Origin: Ruicaihuangia caeni
GTDB taxonomy: Bacteria > Actinomycetota > Actinomycetes > Actinomycetales > Microbacteriaceae
Assembly: GCF_029952955.1 (NCBI RefSeq)
Contig: NZ_JASATX010000002.1
Span: forward strand, 62,001-126,000
Direction: 5' to 3'
Length of the DNA: 64,000 nucleotides
A program made the translations under genes and the position numbers. Positions 24,794-33,482 of the stretch are shown here, piece by piece. Each line of letters begins with the position of its first letter. The first letter of the stretch is position 1. The notes beneath the pieces are model-generated. The model had not been told where the DNA came from. It ran no database searches and saw only the letters and a program-made list of their open reading frames with translations.

Positions 24794-26959
24794 GTGAGTG
24801 AGCCCGCGTCTCTGCCGTACGGATCATGGCCGTCGCCGCTGTCGGCGGCCGGCATCGTCGCGGGTGGGCACCCCGTCTCGGGCGGGCTCCTTGTCGGCGC
24901 GGGCCCAGACCGCGAGGTCTGGTGGCTCGAATCGCGGCCGGCCGAACAGGGCCGCCTCGCTGTGCGCGCCGTCGCGCTCGCAGAGGTCGGGCGCGACCGA
25001 GCGGATGCCGGGAGCGCGGACTCGACGAACGCTGCTGACGACGCGGGAGTGCGCGACGTGCTGCCCGCGCCGTGGAGCGCACGCTCGCGAGTGCACGAGT
25101 ACGGCGGCGGCGCCTGGGCGGTGATCGCCGCCGATCACCCGAGCGGGCCGACCCTGGTCTTCGTCGAGCACAGCGATCAGCGCGTGTATCGGCTCGACGC
25201 GGGCGCCTCGGAGCCCGTGGCCATCACCGGCAGCGACGTCGATGAACGCTTCGGCGAACTGACTCCCGCCGACGGTGCGGTGCTCGCCGTCCGGGAACGT
25301 CACGCCGCCGACGGCGCGGTGAAGCGCGACATCGTCAGCATCGCCCTCGACGGCAGCCGCACAGCATCCGTCGTCGCCGGGTCGGACTTTCTCGCGTATC
25401 CGCGGCTGTCTCCCGACGGCACCCGGCTCGCATGGATCGCGTGGGACCACCCCCGGATGCCGTGGGACGGCACCGAACTGCGGCTCGGCACCGTGGTCGA
25501 CGGCGCAGTCATGGAGTGGACGACGATCGCCGGAGGGCCCGATGAGTCGGTGCTGCAACCCGAGTGGGTGGGCGACGAGACGCTCGTGATCGTCTCCGAC
25601 CGCAGCGGATGGTGGAACCCCGCGATGATCGAATTGGGCGCCGTCTCTCCGAGCAGCGGTCGGCCAGACAGGCCTGTCGTTCGACCCTTGCTGAGCGACG
25701 CTGCCGAGTATGCAGCCCCGTTATGGCAACTCGGCACGCGGTGGTACTCGCCGCTGCCGGTGAGCTCGCGTGCCGACGGCCACGACCGTGACCACGACGA
25801 CGACCACGACCGCGACCGCGACCGCGACCATGGCGACGCTGGCGCCGCGCCGCGCCTGCTGACCGTGTCGTTCGATCCGCAGACGGGCACCGACAGGCTG
25901 TGTGTGATCAGCACCGGGCCGGATGCCGGGAGCCCGCGCGACCTCGAACTGCCGTTCACCTCGATCACGCTCGCCGATGTCCAGCCCCAGACCGGTGAGG
26001 CACTCGTCATCGGAGGCGGCTGGTCGGCGCCGAGCACGCTGCATCTGGTCGACCCGGCCGATGGCCGGCGCCGCAGCATCCGCTCCTGTGATTCGAGCCC
26101 GCCCGATACCGACTATCTGCCGCTCGCCGAGCCGATGCGGCTCGGGGGAGTGCCGTGCATCGTGCACCGACCGCGGAATCCCGAAGCCGTGGGCGCGCCA
26201 GGAGAGCTGCCGCCCTACATCGTCACGGTGCACGGCGGTCCGACGGCACGCTCGTCCATGGCGCTGAGCCTCGTGAACGCGTACTTCACCTCGCGGGGGA
26301 TCGGCGTGCTCGCCGTCGACTACGGCGGGTCGTCGGGCTACGGACGAGCCTGGCGCGATCGGTTGCGCGGCCAGTGGGGCGTGGTCGACGTCGCTGACAC
26401 GGCGTCAGCTGCGCGAGGGCTGATCGATGCCGGCCTCGCGGACCCGGCCCGGATCGCGATCCGAGGCGGCTCGGCCGGCGGGCTTACCGTATTGGCGGCA
26501 CTCGCCACCACCGACGTATTCGCGTGCGGCGTCTCGTACTACGGAGTCACCGACCTGCTGGCGCTCGCCGACGAGACGCATGATTTCGAATCGCATTACC
26601 TCGACGGGCTCATCGGCCCGTTGCCTTCCGACGAGGCGGTCTACCGCGAACGCTCGCCGCTGGCGATGGCCGATCGGCTTCGGCATCCAGTGCTGCTGCT
26701 GCAGGGCCTCGACGACCCGATCGTGCCGCCGGCGCAATCGGAGCGGCTGCGCGCGGCACTCGAGCGCAACGGCGTTCCCCACGCCTATGTCGGGTATCCG
26801 GGTGAGTCGCACGGCTTCCGCCGGGCGGAGACGCTGATCCACTCGGTGCAGGCCGAGCTGTCGTTCTACGGCCAGCTCTTCGGCTTCGACACTCCGGATG
26901 CCCCGGGAGTGGAGCTGTGGCGGCCGTCGAGCCCCGCGGCATCCCATTCCTCTACCTGA
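24794..26959 (+). CDS. S9-family prolyl oligopeptidase-type peptidase
   Basis: About 721 residues. Residues 1-430 form a beta-propeller-like region (AYPRLSPDGTRLAWIAWDHP, LQPEWVGDETLVIVSDRSG). From about 440 the alpha/beta hydrolase domain follows, with Ser in RGGSAGG (about 558), Asp in GLDDPIVP (about 640) and His in GESHGF (about 672). It resembles acylaminoacyl peptidases and would be cytoplasmic. An insert near residue 330 is almost pure His/Asp/Arg (HDRDHDDDHDRDRDRDH). I start at GTG 24794 because a TAGGGT -10 box (24782-24787) lies 6 nt before it; a GTG at 24788 would be inside the promoter spacing. Confidence 0.9.
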   Translation: MSEPASLPYGSWPSPLSAAGIVAGGHPVSGGLLVGAGPDREVWWLESRPAEQGRLAVRAVALAEVGRDRADAGSADSTNAADDAGVRDVLPAPWSARSRVHEYGGGAWAVIAADHPSGPTLVFVEHSDQRVYRLDAGASEPVAITGSDVDERFGELTPADGAVLAVRERHAADGAVKRDIVSIALDGSRTASVVAGSDFLAYPRLSPDGTRLAWIAWDHPRMPWDGTELRLGTVVDGAVMEWTTIAGGPDESVLQPEWVGDETLVIVSDRSGWWNPAMIELGAVSPSSGRPDRPVVRPLLSDAAEYAAPLWQLGTRWYSPLPVSSRADGHDRDHDDDHDRDRDRDHGDAGAAPRLLTVSFDPQTGTDRLCVISTGPDAGSPRDLELPFTSITLADVQPQTGEALVIGGGWSAPSTLHLVDPADGRRRSIRSCDSSPPDTDYLPLAEPMRLGGVPCIVHRPRNPEAVGAPGELPPYIVTVHGGPTARSSMALSLVNAYFTSRGIGVLAVDYGGSSGYGRAWRDRLRGQWGVVDVADTASAARGLIDAGLADPARIAIRGGSAGGLTVLAALATTDVFACGVSYYGVTDLLALADETHDFESHYLDGLIGPLPSDEAVYRERSPLAMADRLRHPVLLLQGLDDPIVPPAQSERLRAALERNGVPHAYVGYPGESHGFRRAETLIHSVQAELSFYGQLFGFDTPDAPGVELWRPSSPAASHSST

Positions 26960-27035
26960 GCGCGTTCGCCGACGGTTCAGCAACGGACAGGGCAGGCTCA
27001 GTGCGGTGTCGGATGCCGCGGCTACCCTTAGCGGC

Positions 27036-28895
27036 GTGACCCCCGCCTCCGAGACCTCGACCGTCGACGCCGCTGCGCTCGAGACGCTGCGCCGTGTCTT
27101 CGGCTACGAGCAGTTCCGCGGACAACAGGCCGAGATCATCGAGCGGGTGATCAGGGGCGGCGACGCGCTCGTGCTCATGCCCACCGGCGGCGGCAAGTCC
27201 CTGTGCTACCAGATCCCCTCGCTGTTGCGAGAGGGCTGCGGCGTGGTGATCTCGCCGCTCATCGCCCTCATGCAAGACCAGGTCGATTCGCTCGCAGCGC
27301 TGGGCGTGCGCGCCGCGTTCCTGAACTCCACGCAAGACCCCGCGCAGCGCGCCGACGTCGAGCGCGCCTACCTCTCGGGTGAGCTCGACCTGCTCTATCT
27401 CGCCCCCGAACGGCTCAGCCTCGAATCGACGCGCGCCTTGCTCGATCGCGGGCGGATCGCGCTCTTCGCGATCGATGAAGCCCATTGCGTCTCGCAGTGG
27501 GGCCACGATTTCCGGCCCGATTACCTCGGCTTGTCGGCGCTGCACGAGCGATGGCCAACGGTTCCCCGCATCGCGCTCACCGCCACCGCGACGAAGGCGA
27601 CGCGGCGCGAGATCGTTGAGCGCCTCGACCTGGGCAGCGCACGCGAGTTCGTGTCGAGCTTCGACCGCCCCAACATCCAGTACCGCATCGAGCCGAAGCA
27701 GCAGGCGACTCAGCAACTGCTGCGGTTCATCCGCGCCGAGCATGACGGCGACGCCGGCATCGTCTACTGCCTCTCACGCAACTCCGTAGAGAAGACCGCC
27801 GAGTTCCTCGAAGCCAACGGGGTGCCGGCCTTGCCGTATCACGCGGGGCTGCCGGCATCCGTTCGCGCGTCGAACCAGGCCCGCTTCCTCCGTGACGACG
27901 GCATCGTGATGGTGGCGACGATCGCGTTCGGCATGGGCATCGACAAGCCCGATGTGCGCTTCGTCGCGCACCTCGATCTGCCGAAGTCGGTCGAGGGGTA
28001 TTACCAGGAGACCGGCCGCGCCGGTCGCGACGGGCTTCCGTCGACGGCGTGGCTCGCGTACGGGCTGCAAGACGTCGTGCAGCAGCGGCGGATGATCGCC
28101 GACAGCGAGGGCAGTGAGCAGCACCGCCGCAACCTGTCGCTTCACCTCGACGCCATGCTCGCGCTCTGCGAGACGATCGAGTGCCGCCGCGTGCAATTGC
28201 TCGCCTACTTCGGCGAGCCGGGAAGCCCGTGCGGCAACTGCGACACCTGTCTGCAGCCGGTGCAAGGCTGGGACGGCACCGTGCCCGCGCAGAAGCTGCT
28301 CTCGACCATCGTGCGACTCAAGCGCGAGCACAACCGGCAGTACGGCGCGGGCCACATCATCGACATCCTGCTCGGCAAGCAGACCGACCGCGTATCGCAG
28401 CTCGGTCACGACAGCCTCTCGACGTTCGGCATCGGAGCCGACCTCGGTGAGTCGCAATGGCGAGGCATCGTGCGCCAGCTGCTCGCCCAGGGTCTGCTCG
28501 CGGTGACGAGCGACGGGTACGGCACGCTCACGATCACCGAGCGCAGCGCTGCGGTGCTGCGAGGCGAGCACGAGGTGAGGCTGCGTGAGGAGGCGTCGCG
28601 ACCGACCCGCTCAGCCGCCAAGCGGCGTGCGCCGGCGGGCGACCTGCCGGGCGAAGCGGCGTCGCTCTTCGAAGCCCTGCGCGAGTGGCGCCTCGCGCTC
28701 GCGCGCGAGGAGGCCGTGCCGCCGTATGTGATCTTCGCCGACGCCACGCTGCGCGGCATCGCGCTGCTGAAGCCCGCCTCGCTCGACGCGCTCGGAACCG
28801 TGAGCGGAGTGGGCGAGAAGAAGCTCGAGCGCTTCGGTGAAGCGGTGCTCGAGATCGTCGCGCCGTACGCCGCGGCATCCGACTCGGTCGCGTGA
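27036..28895 (+). CDS. recQ: ATP-dependent DNA helicase RecQ
   Basis: 619 residues. Walker A MPTGGGKSLCYQ, DEAH box IDEAHCVSQWGHDFRPDY, motif VI QETGRAGRDG, the four-Cys zinc site (ECRR, then CGNCDTC), a winged helix, and a C-terminal HRDC domain (LFEALREWRLALAREEAVPPYVIF). It unwinds DNA 3'-5' in recombination and fork repair. The GTG at 27036 lies 7 nt after TACCCT (27023-27028), so the message is probably leaderless; an ATG-containing longer frame from 26898 overlaps the S9 gene and is not conserved. Confidence 0.96.
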   Translation: MTPASETSTVDAAALETLRRVFGYEQFRGQQAEIIERVIRGGDALVLMPTGGGKSLCYQIPSLLREGCGVVISPLIALMQDQVDSLAALGVRAAFLNSTQDPAQRADVERAYLSGELDLLYLAPERLSLESTRALLDRGRIALFAIDEAHCVSQWGHDFRPDYLGLSALHERWPTVPRIALTATATKATRREIVERLDLGSAREFVSSFDRPNIQYRIEPKQQATQQLLRFIRAEHDGDAGIVYCLSRNSVEKTAEFLEANGVPALPYHAGLPASVRASNQARFLRDDGIVMVATIAFGMGIDKPDVRFVAHLDLPKSVEGYYQETGRAGRDGLPSTAWLAYGLQDVVQQRRMIADSEGSEQHRRNLSLHLDAMLALCETIECRRVQLLAYFGEPGSPCGNCDTCLQPVQGWDGTVPAQKLLSTIVRLKREHNRQYGAGHIIDILLGKQTDRVSQLGHDSLSTFGIGADLGESQWRGIVRQLLAQGLLAVTSDGYGTLTITERSAAVLRGEHEVRLREEASRPTRSAAKRRAPAGDLPGEAASLFEALREWRLALAREEAVPPYVIFADATLRGIALLKPASLDALGTVSGVGEKKLERFGEAVLEIVAPYAAASDSVA

Positions 28896-28942
28896 CGGCT
28901 CGCATGCCTTCTCGGGCATAGAACACCTACTACCCTGAACCG

Positions 28943-29653
28943 GTGATCAAGTCGCTCTCGCGCGCCGTGCTGGCGCCCATCGCCCGCGCGATCTGGCGGC
29001 CCAAGGTGATCGGTCGAAAGAACGTGCCCAAGCAGGGCGCGGTGATCCTCGCCAGCAATCACCTCTCGTTCATCGACAGCGTCGTGATCACGCTCGTCGC
29101 ACCCCGGTCGGTGTCGTTCCTGGCGAAAGCCGACTACTTCACGGGCAAGGGCTTCAAGGGCTGGGTCTCGCGCTCCTTCTTCACGTCGATCGGCGCGGTG
29201 CCCGTCGTGCGCGGTGCCGGCAAGGCCGCTCAGGACGCGCTCGACTCGGGGCTCGAGATCCTCGAGCGCGGTGAGGCGTTCGCCATCTACCCGGAGGGCA
29301 CTCGGTCGCTCGATGGGCGCCTCTACAAGGGACGCACGGGCGTCGCGTGGCTCGCGCTGACCGCTGACGTGCCGGTGGTTCCGGTCGCGCTCACCGGCAC
29401 GCAGGACCTGCAGCCGGTCGGCTCGAGCCGCTTGCGGCTCGCGAAGGTCACGGTCGAGTTCGGCGAGCCGCTCGACCTGAGCAGGTTCGGCGAGGCGCGC
29501 TCGGGGCGCGCGCGCCGCCACGGCACTGACGCGGTGATGGAGGCGATCCAGCGGATGTCGGGGCAGACCATGTCGCCCGAGTACAACGAACCGCCCGCCT
29601 CGACGATCGTCGAGCGGGTGCGCCGGGCGTTTCGCGGCGACTCCCAGGTGTGA
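28943..29653 (+). CDS. 1-acyl-sn-glycerol-3-phosphate acyltransferase (PlsC family)
   Basis: 236 residues. The acyltransferase motifs are SNHLSFIDS (HX4D), PVVRGAG, and IYPEGTRSLDG (EGTR), with VPVVPVALTGT after it. It transfers a fatty acyl chain to lysophosphatidate in membrane phospholipid synthesis. The short hydrophobic amphipathic start (LSRAVLAPIARAIWRP) would bind the membrane. GTG start 6 nt after TACCCT (28931-28936): another leaderless pattern. Downstream (29682-29730) is a short noncoding tandem repeat. Confidence 0.93.
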   Translation: MIKSLSRAVLAPIARAIWRPKVIGRKNVPKQGAVILASNHLSFIDSVVITLVAPRSVSFLAKADYFTGKGFKGWVSRSFFTSIGAVPVVRGAGKAAQDALDSGLEILERGEAFAIYPEGTRSLDGRLYKGRTGVAWLALTADVPVVPVALTGTQDLQPVGSSRLRLAKVTVEFGEPLDLSRFGEARSGRARRHGTDAVMEAIQRMSGQTMSPEYNEPPASTIVERVRRAFRGDSQV

Positions 29654-29681
29654 CACTGCCGCCGCGCGCCCCGATGCTGCG

Positions 29682-29730
29682 GCGCTGCTTGGCCCTGGCG
29701 CGCTGCTCGACCCTGCCGCGCTGCTCCGCC
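29682..29730. repeat. 18-bp tandem repeat after the acyltransferase gene
   Basis: GCGCTGCTTGGCCCTGGC, GCGCTGCTCGACCCTGCC and a partial third GCGCTGCTCCGCC follow one another from 29682. No reading frame spans it. Confidence 0.65.
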
Positions 29731-29784
29731 GTGTCGGTGGTCCCGACCTCCCGCGGCTGAATCACCACGGGTACCGTTCGGTGC

Positions 29785-30654
29785 ATGACGTTCAACCCCA
29801 ATGCGCGCAGCGGCGGCAGTCGCGTCAGCCGCCGAGGACGCAACACCGGCCTCGCGGTCGGCGGCGGAGGACTCGGCGCGATCGTGCTGTTCCTCATCGC
29901 ACAGTTCACCGGCTTCGACCTGTCGGGTCTCGCGGGCGGCACCGACACCACGACGCGGCAGCAGGGAACAGCGATCGAGCAGTGCGAGACCGGCGCCGAC
30001 GCGAACGCCAACGTCGAGTGCCGCATGGACTTCACGGCTCAGGCGCTCGACTCCTACTGGGAGCGCGAGCTCGGCCAGCAGTACACGTTGCCCGAGTTCG
30101 TGCTGTTCACCCAGGGCGTCAACACCGCATGCGGCGCGGCGTCGAGCGCAGTGGGGCCGTTCTACTGCCCGAGCGACGAGACCGTCTACCTCGATGTGAG
30201 CTTCTACGACGAATTGCGCACGAGGTTCGGCGCGCAGGGCGGCTCGCTGTCGCAGATGTATGTCGTGGCGCATGAGTGGGGGCACCACATCCAGAACATC
30301 ACGGGCATCATGGCTCAGGCGCAGCGCGGTGACACCGGTGCGGGCTCGGATGCCGTGCGCCTCGAACTGCAGGCCGACTGCTTCGCCGGCGCGTGGGTCG
30401 GTGAAGCGTCGACTGTTCCTGATGAGTCGGGCACGCCGTTCCTCGAACCCGTCACGCGCGAGCAGGTGGCTGACGCCCTCAACGCTGCCCAGGCCATCGG
30501 CGACGACCGGTTGCAGCAGCGCTCGCAGGGTCAGGTGAACCCCGACACCTGGACTCACGGCTCCAGTGAGCAGCGCCAGCGCTGGTTCACCGAGGGCTAC
30601 GAGGGCGGCACAGGGGCGTGCGACACGTTCGCGGTGTCGGAGCGGGAGTTGTAG
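29785..30654 (+). CDS. Neutral zinc metallopeptidase, YpfJ/KPN_02809 family
   Basis: 289 residues. One N-terminal membrane anchor (LAVGGGGLGAIVLFLIAQF, about residues 23-41), then an extracytoplasmic domain with the zinc motif HEWGHHIQ and the downstream QADCFAGAW glutamate helix. The family motif PFYCPSDETVYLD is present. Function of this peptidase family is poorly known. The ATG at 29785 lies 7 nt after TACCGT (29772-29777), again leaderless in form. Confidence 0.93.
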   Translation: MTFNPNARSGGSRVSRRGRNTGLAVGGGGLGAIVLFLIAQFTGFDLSGLAGGTDTTTRQQGTAIEQCETGADANANVECRMDFTAQALDSYWERELGQQYTLPEFVLFTQGVNTACGAASSAVGPFYCPSDETVYLDVSFYDELRTRFGAQGGSLSQMYVVAHEWGHHIQNITGIMAQAQRGDTGAGSDAVRLELQADCFAGAWVGEASTVPDESGTPFLEPVTREQVADALNAAQAIGDDRLQQRSQGQVNPDTWTHGSSEQRQRWFTEGYEGGTGACDTFAVSEREL

Positions 30655-30733
30655 CAACGGCATCCGGGGTGTCGTGACCCGGAGGTAGCATCGACATTGC
30701 AGGGCCGGCTGCTTCGATTCTCAGGAGCACCTC

Positions 30734-31063
30734 ATGGCCATGTCGCACCGTGTGCAAGACGGCATCGACGCTGCCGCCCGCGCGCGTGACGGGTATTCGC
30801 CCAATTGGCATCCCATCCTGGCCGCCCGCGAGCAGCAGCCCGGCGAGTGGTGGATGATCGACTCACTCGGCACCCGATACGCCATCGTGCGGATGCTGCA
30901 ACTCGGCGACGAGGTGGGGTATCGCGCCGTGACCGGCGAACCCGAGGGGCGCCGCCTCATCGGGTACTACCGCACCCTACGGGCCGCGTGCGAGGCTGCG
31001 CATCGCGCGTTCGTGCGCTCACACCGACCCGGCCTCCACGACCCGAGCCTGCTGCATCAGTGA
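30734..31063 (+). CDS. Conserved hypothetical small protein
   Basis: 109 residues, no membrane segment or signal. Charged N-terminal helix (QDGIDAAARARDGYSP), then a mixed region rich in Trp/Tyr/Arg (PGEWWMIDSLGTRYAIVRML, RLIGYYRTLRAACEAAH). The pattern suggests a compact alpha/beta fold. I do not recognise a family. RBS AGGAG 6 nt before the ATG and a TAGCAT upstream support expression. It is followed by 116 bp with short imperfect CTGCATC repeats and no gene. Confidence 0.7.
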   Translation: MAMSHRVQDGIDAAARARDGYSPNWHPILAAREQQPGEWWMIDSLGTRYAIVRMLQLGDEVGYRAVTGEPEGRRLIGYYRTLRAACEAAHRAFVRSHRPGLHDPSLLHQ

Positions 31064-31179
31064 TCGGTCGCTGCAGCGGTGCTCGGCTGCTGCATCAGCC
31101 GCTGCATCGGTGATCGCCACCGGAAAGCAGAAGGAGCCCCGGTTTCTCCGGAGCCCCTCCACTCATGCGCGGATGCGCG

Positions 31180-32121
31180 TCACTGAATCGCGACGAAGGC
31201 CTCGTCGGCGAAGAAGCCGGGGGAGACCCGGAGCGCTCCGGCGGCGTCGACCGGGATCGCGAGCACGGTGTTCGCCGTGGCCGAGGCTCCCGTGTAGAGC
31301 TCGGTGCCCACGATTGGATCAGGCGCGACTGCCAGGGTCTCGGAGTTGGTGTACACGGTTCCCGAATCCGAGACGAAGGCGTAGCTCACGAGGAAGTCGC
31401 TGCTCGAGTCCTCGCCGAGGTAGGTCGTCGTCGCGTTGACGATGATGTACATGAGCCCGTCGGGGGCCGGCTCGTTGAACATGTTGGCCGCCAGCACAGC
31501 CTCGTCCGCATTGAGCGTCACGCTGTTCACGACGACTTCCCACTCGTCGGTCGTAATGGTGGTGCCCAGGGGAGCGGGGTTCGCGCGGGTGCCGATATCG
31601 CCCGCCGGCTCACCGGCATCCTCTTCTGCATCGCCCGCTGCGGGAGCCGCGACTTCAGGAGACGAGCCGACGCGCGGGGCTTCGTTGAAGGCGTCTTCGA
31701 ACGCCGAGGCCGCGAGGCTGAAGAACACCACGAAGCCGACGATGGTGCCGACGACCGAGATGATCAGCGCCGAGATCACGGGCCACTTCTTGCCCTTGAT
31801 GAAGAAGGCGACGATCGACAGCACGAACGCGACGGGGAGCAGGATCCAGCCGACGATGAGGGCACCGGGCACGCAGGCGAACACGAAGCCGGCGATCGCG
31901 GCCGCGAATGCGATCCAGCCGAGAACGCTGGGCTTGGCGGGTGACGGCGCAGCTGCTGCTGCTGCTGCAGCGGCTGGCGCAACCTCGCCGGGTGCGGCGT
32001 CGGTCCATTGGGCGCCGTCCCAGTAGCGTCGGCCACCGGAGCCGTCGTCGTACCAGCCGGCGGGAATCGCCTGCGGCGCAGGGATGGTTTCGGGTGCGGG
32101 ATGAATATTCGGGTCAGTCAT
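31180..32121 (-). CDS. DUF2510 membrane protein with C-terminal DUF4352-like domain
   Basis: 313 residues. An N-terminal DUF2510 motif (GWYDDGSGGRRYWDGAQWT), an Ala/Pro linker, three membrane helices (VLGWIAFAAAIAGFVFA, LIVGWILLPVAFVLSIVAFF, ISALIISVVGTIVGFVVF), then an extracellular beta domain (GTTITTDEWEVVVNSV, YIIVNATTTYLGED) like DUF4352. DUF2510 is an actinobacterial cytoplasmic tag often on sensors and secretion-linked proteins. I start at the ATG at 32121 (MTDPNIHP); upstream in-frame sequence is not typical. Function unknown. Confidence 0.85.
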   Translation of the reverse strand: MTDPNIHPAPETIPAPQAIPAGWYDDGSGGRRYWDGAQWTDAAPGEVAPAAAAAAAAAPSPAKPSVLGWIAFAAAIAGFVFACVPGALIVGWILLPVAFVLSIVAFFIKGKKWPVISALIISVVGTIVGFVVFFSLAASAFEDAFNEAPRVGSSPEVAAPAAGDAEEDAGEPAGDIGTRANPAPLGTTITTDEWEVVVNSVTLNADEAVLAANMFNEPAPDGLMYIIVNATTTYLGEDSSSDFLVSYAFVSDSGTVYTNSETLAVAPDPIVGTELYTGASATANTVLAIPVDAAGALRVSPGFFADEAFVAIQ

Positions 32122-32205
32122 AGAGCGAGCCTGGCAGCAACCTGTGACATCGCCGAGAAAATACCGGCGTCCCACTTCGGGGGTTATCGGCCGGAAGTCG
32201 CCGGC

Positions 32206-33207
32206 TCACACGACGTGGATCGGCCCGGTCAGAGGCTCCTCGCCCGGCTTCTCACCGGTCACGTCGCTCGTGATGTCATGGAACTGATGCGTCGCGCGTC
32301 GCTGCTCGAGCACGCCCTCGATCGCGATGAGGATCACGGCGAGCAGGATGCCGCCGTACAGCATGTACTCGTTCGGCTCGATGGTCTCGTGCAGCAGCGC
32401 GGTCGATACGAGCACGAGCAGCAGCGGCTCGACATAGCCGAGCAGGCCGAAGATGCCGAGCGTGAGCAGCCGGCTCGCGATGATGTACGAGCTGAGCGCG
32501 ACCGCGCTGATCAGGCCGAAGAAGAGCAGTGCCGGGATGAGCATCGGCGATTCGCCGATGGTGCCCAGCGACGATGGCTGCATCGCGAAGAACAGCGCTA
32601 TCGGCAACTGAGCGGCGAGCTCGAAGCAGAGTGCGCCCGGGGCATCCAGTCCGAACTTCCGGCGCGAGATGAAGTAGATCGGGTAGCCCAGGGCGATCAC
32701 GGGGATCGGCCACGAGAGGCCATCGGCCGTGATGAAGGCCGCGCCGATCCCGACCACGGCGGACGCCACTGCGACAAGGCGCAAGCCGGTCAGTCGTTCG
32801 CGGTAGACGATGACTCCGAGCACCACCATGGTGAGCGGCAGAAGGAAGTAGCCGAGCGTGGCGCTCAGGGCTTCGCCGTTCGTGGGAGCCCAGGCGAAGA
32901 GCCACAACTGCAGGCCGAGCAGGTGCCCATTGACGATCAGCACGAGCACCAGCCACGGCTGGCGCCTCAGGCGCAGGGCGATCGTGCGTATCGCTCCCCA
33001 CTCCTTGACCAGCGCGAGCAGGCCCAGCATGAACGGCAGCGCCAGCGCAACCCGCCAGCCGTACATCTGTTCCGGGGTGAGCGGCTGCAGCAGCGTCGGC
33101 ATGAAGAAGATCGCGCCGAACAGAGCGGATGCCGTGAGCGAGAACAACACGCCGCGTCGCCCGGCATGGGCGTCTTCACGTCGATCCGTTGCTGTCTCGC
33201 TGTTCAT
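32206..33207 (-). CDS. EamA/RarD-type drug/metabolite transporter
   Basis: 333 residues with ten membrane helices in two EamA halves (LFSLTASALFGAIFFMPTLL at the start; FGLISAVALSSYIIASRLLTLG and YVEPLLLVLVSTALLHE in the second). The gap pattern fits the RarD branch of the DMT superfamily, which exports amino acids or related metabolites. The C-terminal 40 residues are polar. Substrate unknown. The 268-bp gap before the amidase gene (33208-33475) has no gene, only the TTCAG repeat at 33451. Confidence 0.9.
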   Translation of the reverse strand: MNSETATDRREDAHAGRRGVLFSLTASALFGAIFFMPTLLQPLTPEQMYGWRVALALPFMLGLLALVKEWGAIRTIALRLRRQPWLVLVLIVNGHLLGLQLWLFAWAPTNGEALSATLGYFLLPLTMVVLGVIVYRERLTGLRLVAVASAVVGIGAAFITADGLSWPIPVIALGYPIYFISRRKFGLDAPGALCFELAAQLPIALFFAMQPSSLGTIGESPMLIPALLFFGLISAVALSSYIIASRLLTLGIFGLLGYVEPLLLVLVSTALLHETIEPNEYMLYGGILLAVILIAIEGVLEQRRATHQFHDITSDVTGEKPGEEPLTGPIHVV

Positions 33208-33450
33208 TGGCTCCCGAATGCAGTGCTCATGGACGGTAGTCGCCTCGCTCGGCGTGTGCCGTTCAATTGTGGTTCACTGCGGCTGGCGCGTCGATGGACA
33301 TCGTGTCGATCGAACCGGCACCGGTACTCCATTCAGCACAGGCTCACGGCGGCTGGCCGCGGAGTGAATCGCGCGGCAGCGGTCGAAGGCGGAGACCGCG
33401 GCGCGGTCCCGGAGGAACCGGTCGACCCGACCGCATCCGCCGTCCACCCA

Positions 33451-33482
33451 TTCAGCCGTTCAGACGTTCAGCTCTTCAGCCG
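33451..33482. repeat. 8-bp tandem repeat across the amidase stop codon
   Basis: TTCAGCCG, TTCAGACG, TTCAGCTC, TTCAGCCG (33451-33482). Read on the minus strand each unit holds CTGAA, so TGA stops occur every 8 bp and therefore in all three frames. The last plus-strand unit contains the amidase stop (33478-33476). Confidence 0.75.

Noticed and set aside
31125-31165. Terminator between the 30734 and 31180 genes
   Set aside because: The GGAGCCCC and GGAGCCCC blocks are direct, not inverted, copies; no stable stem can be drawn.
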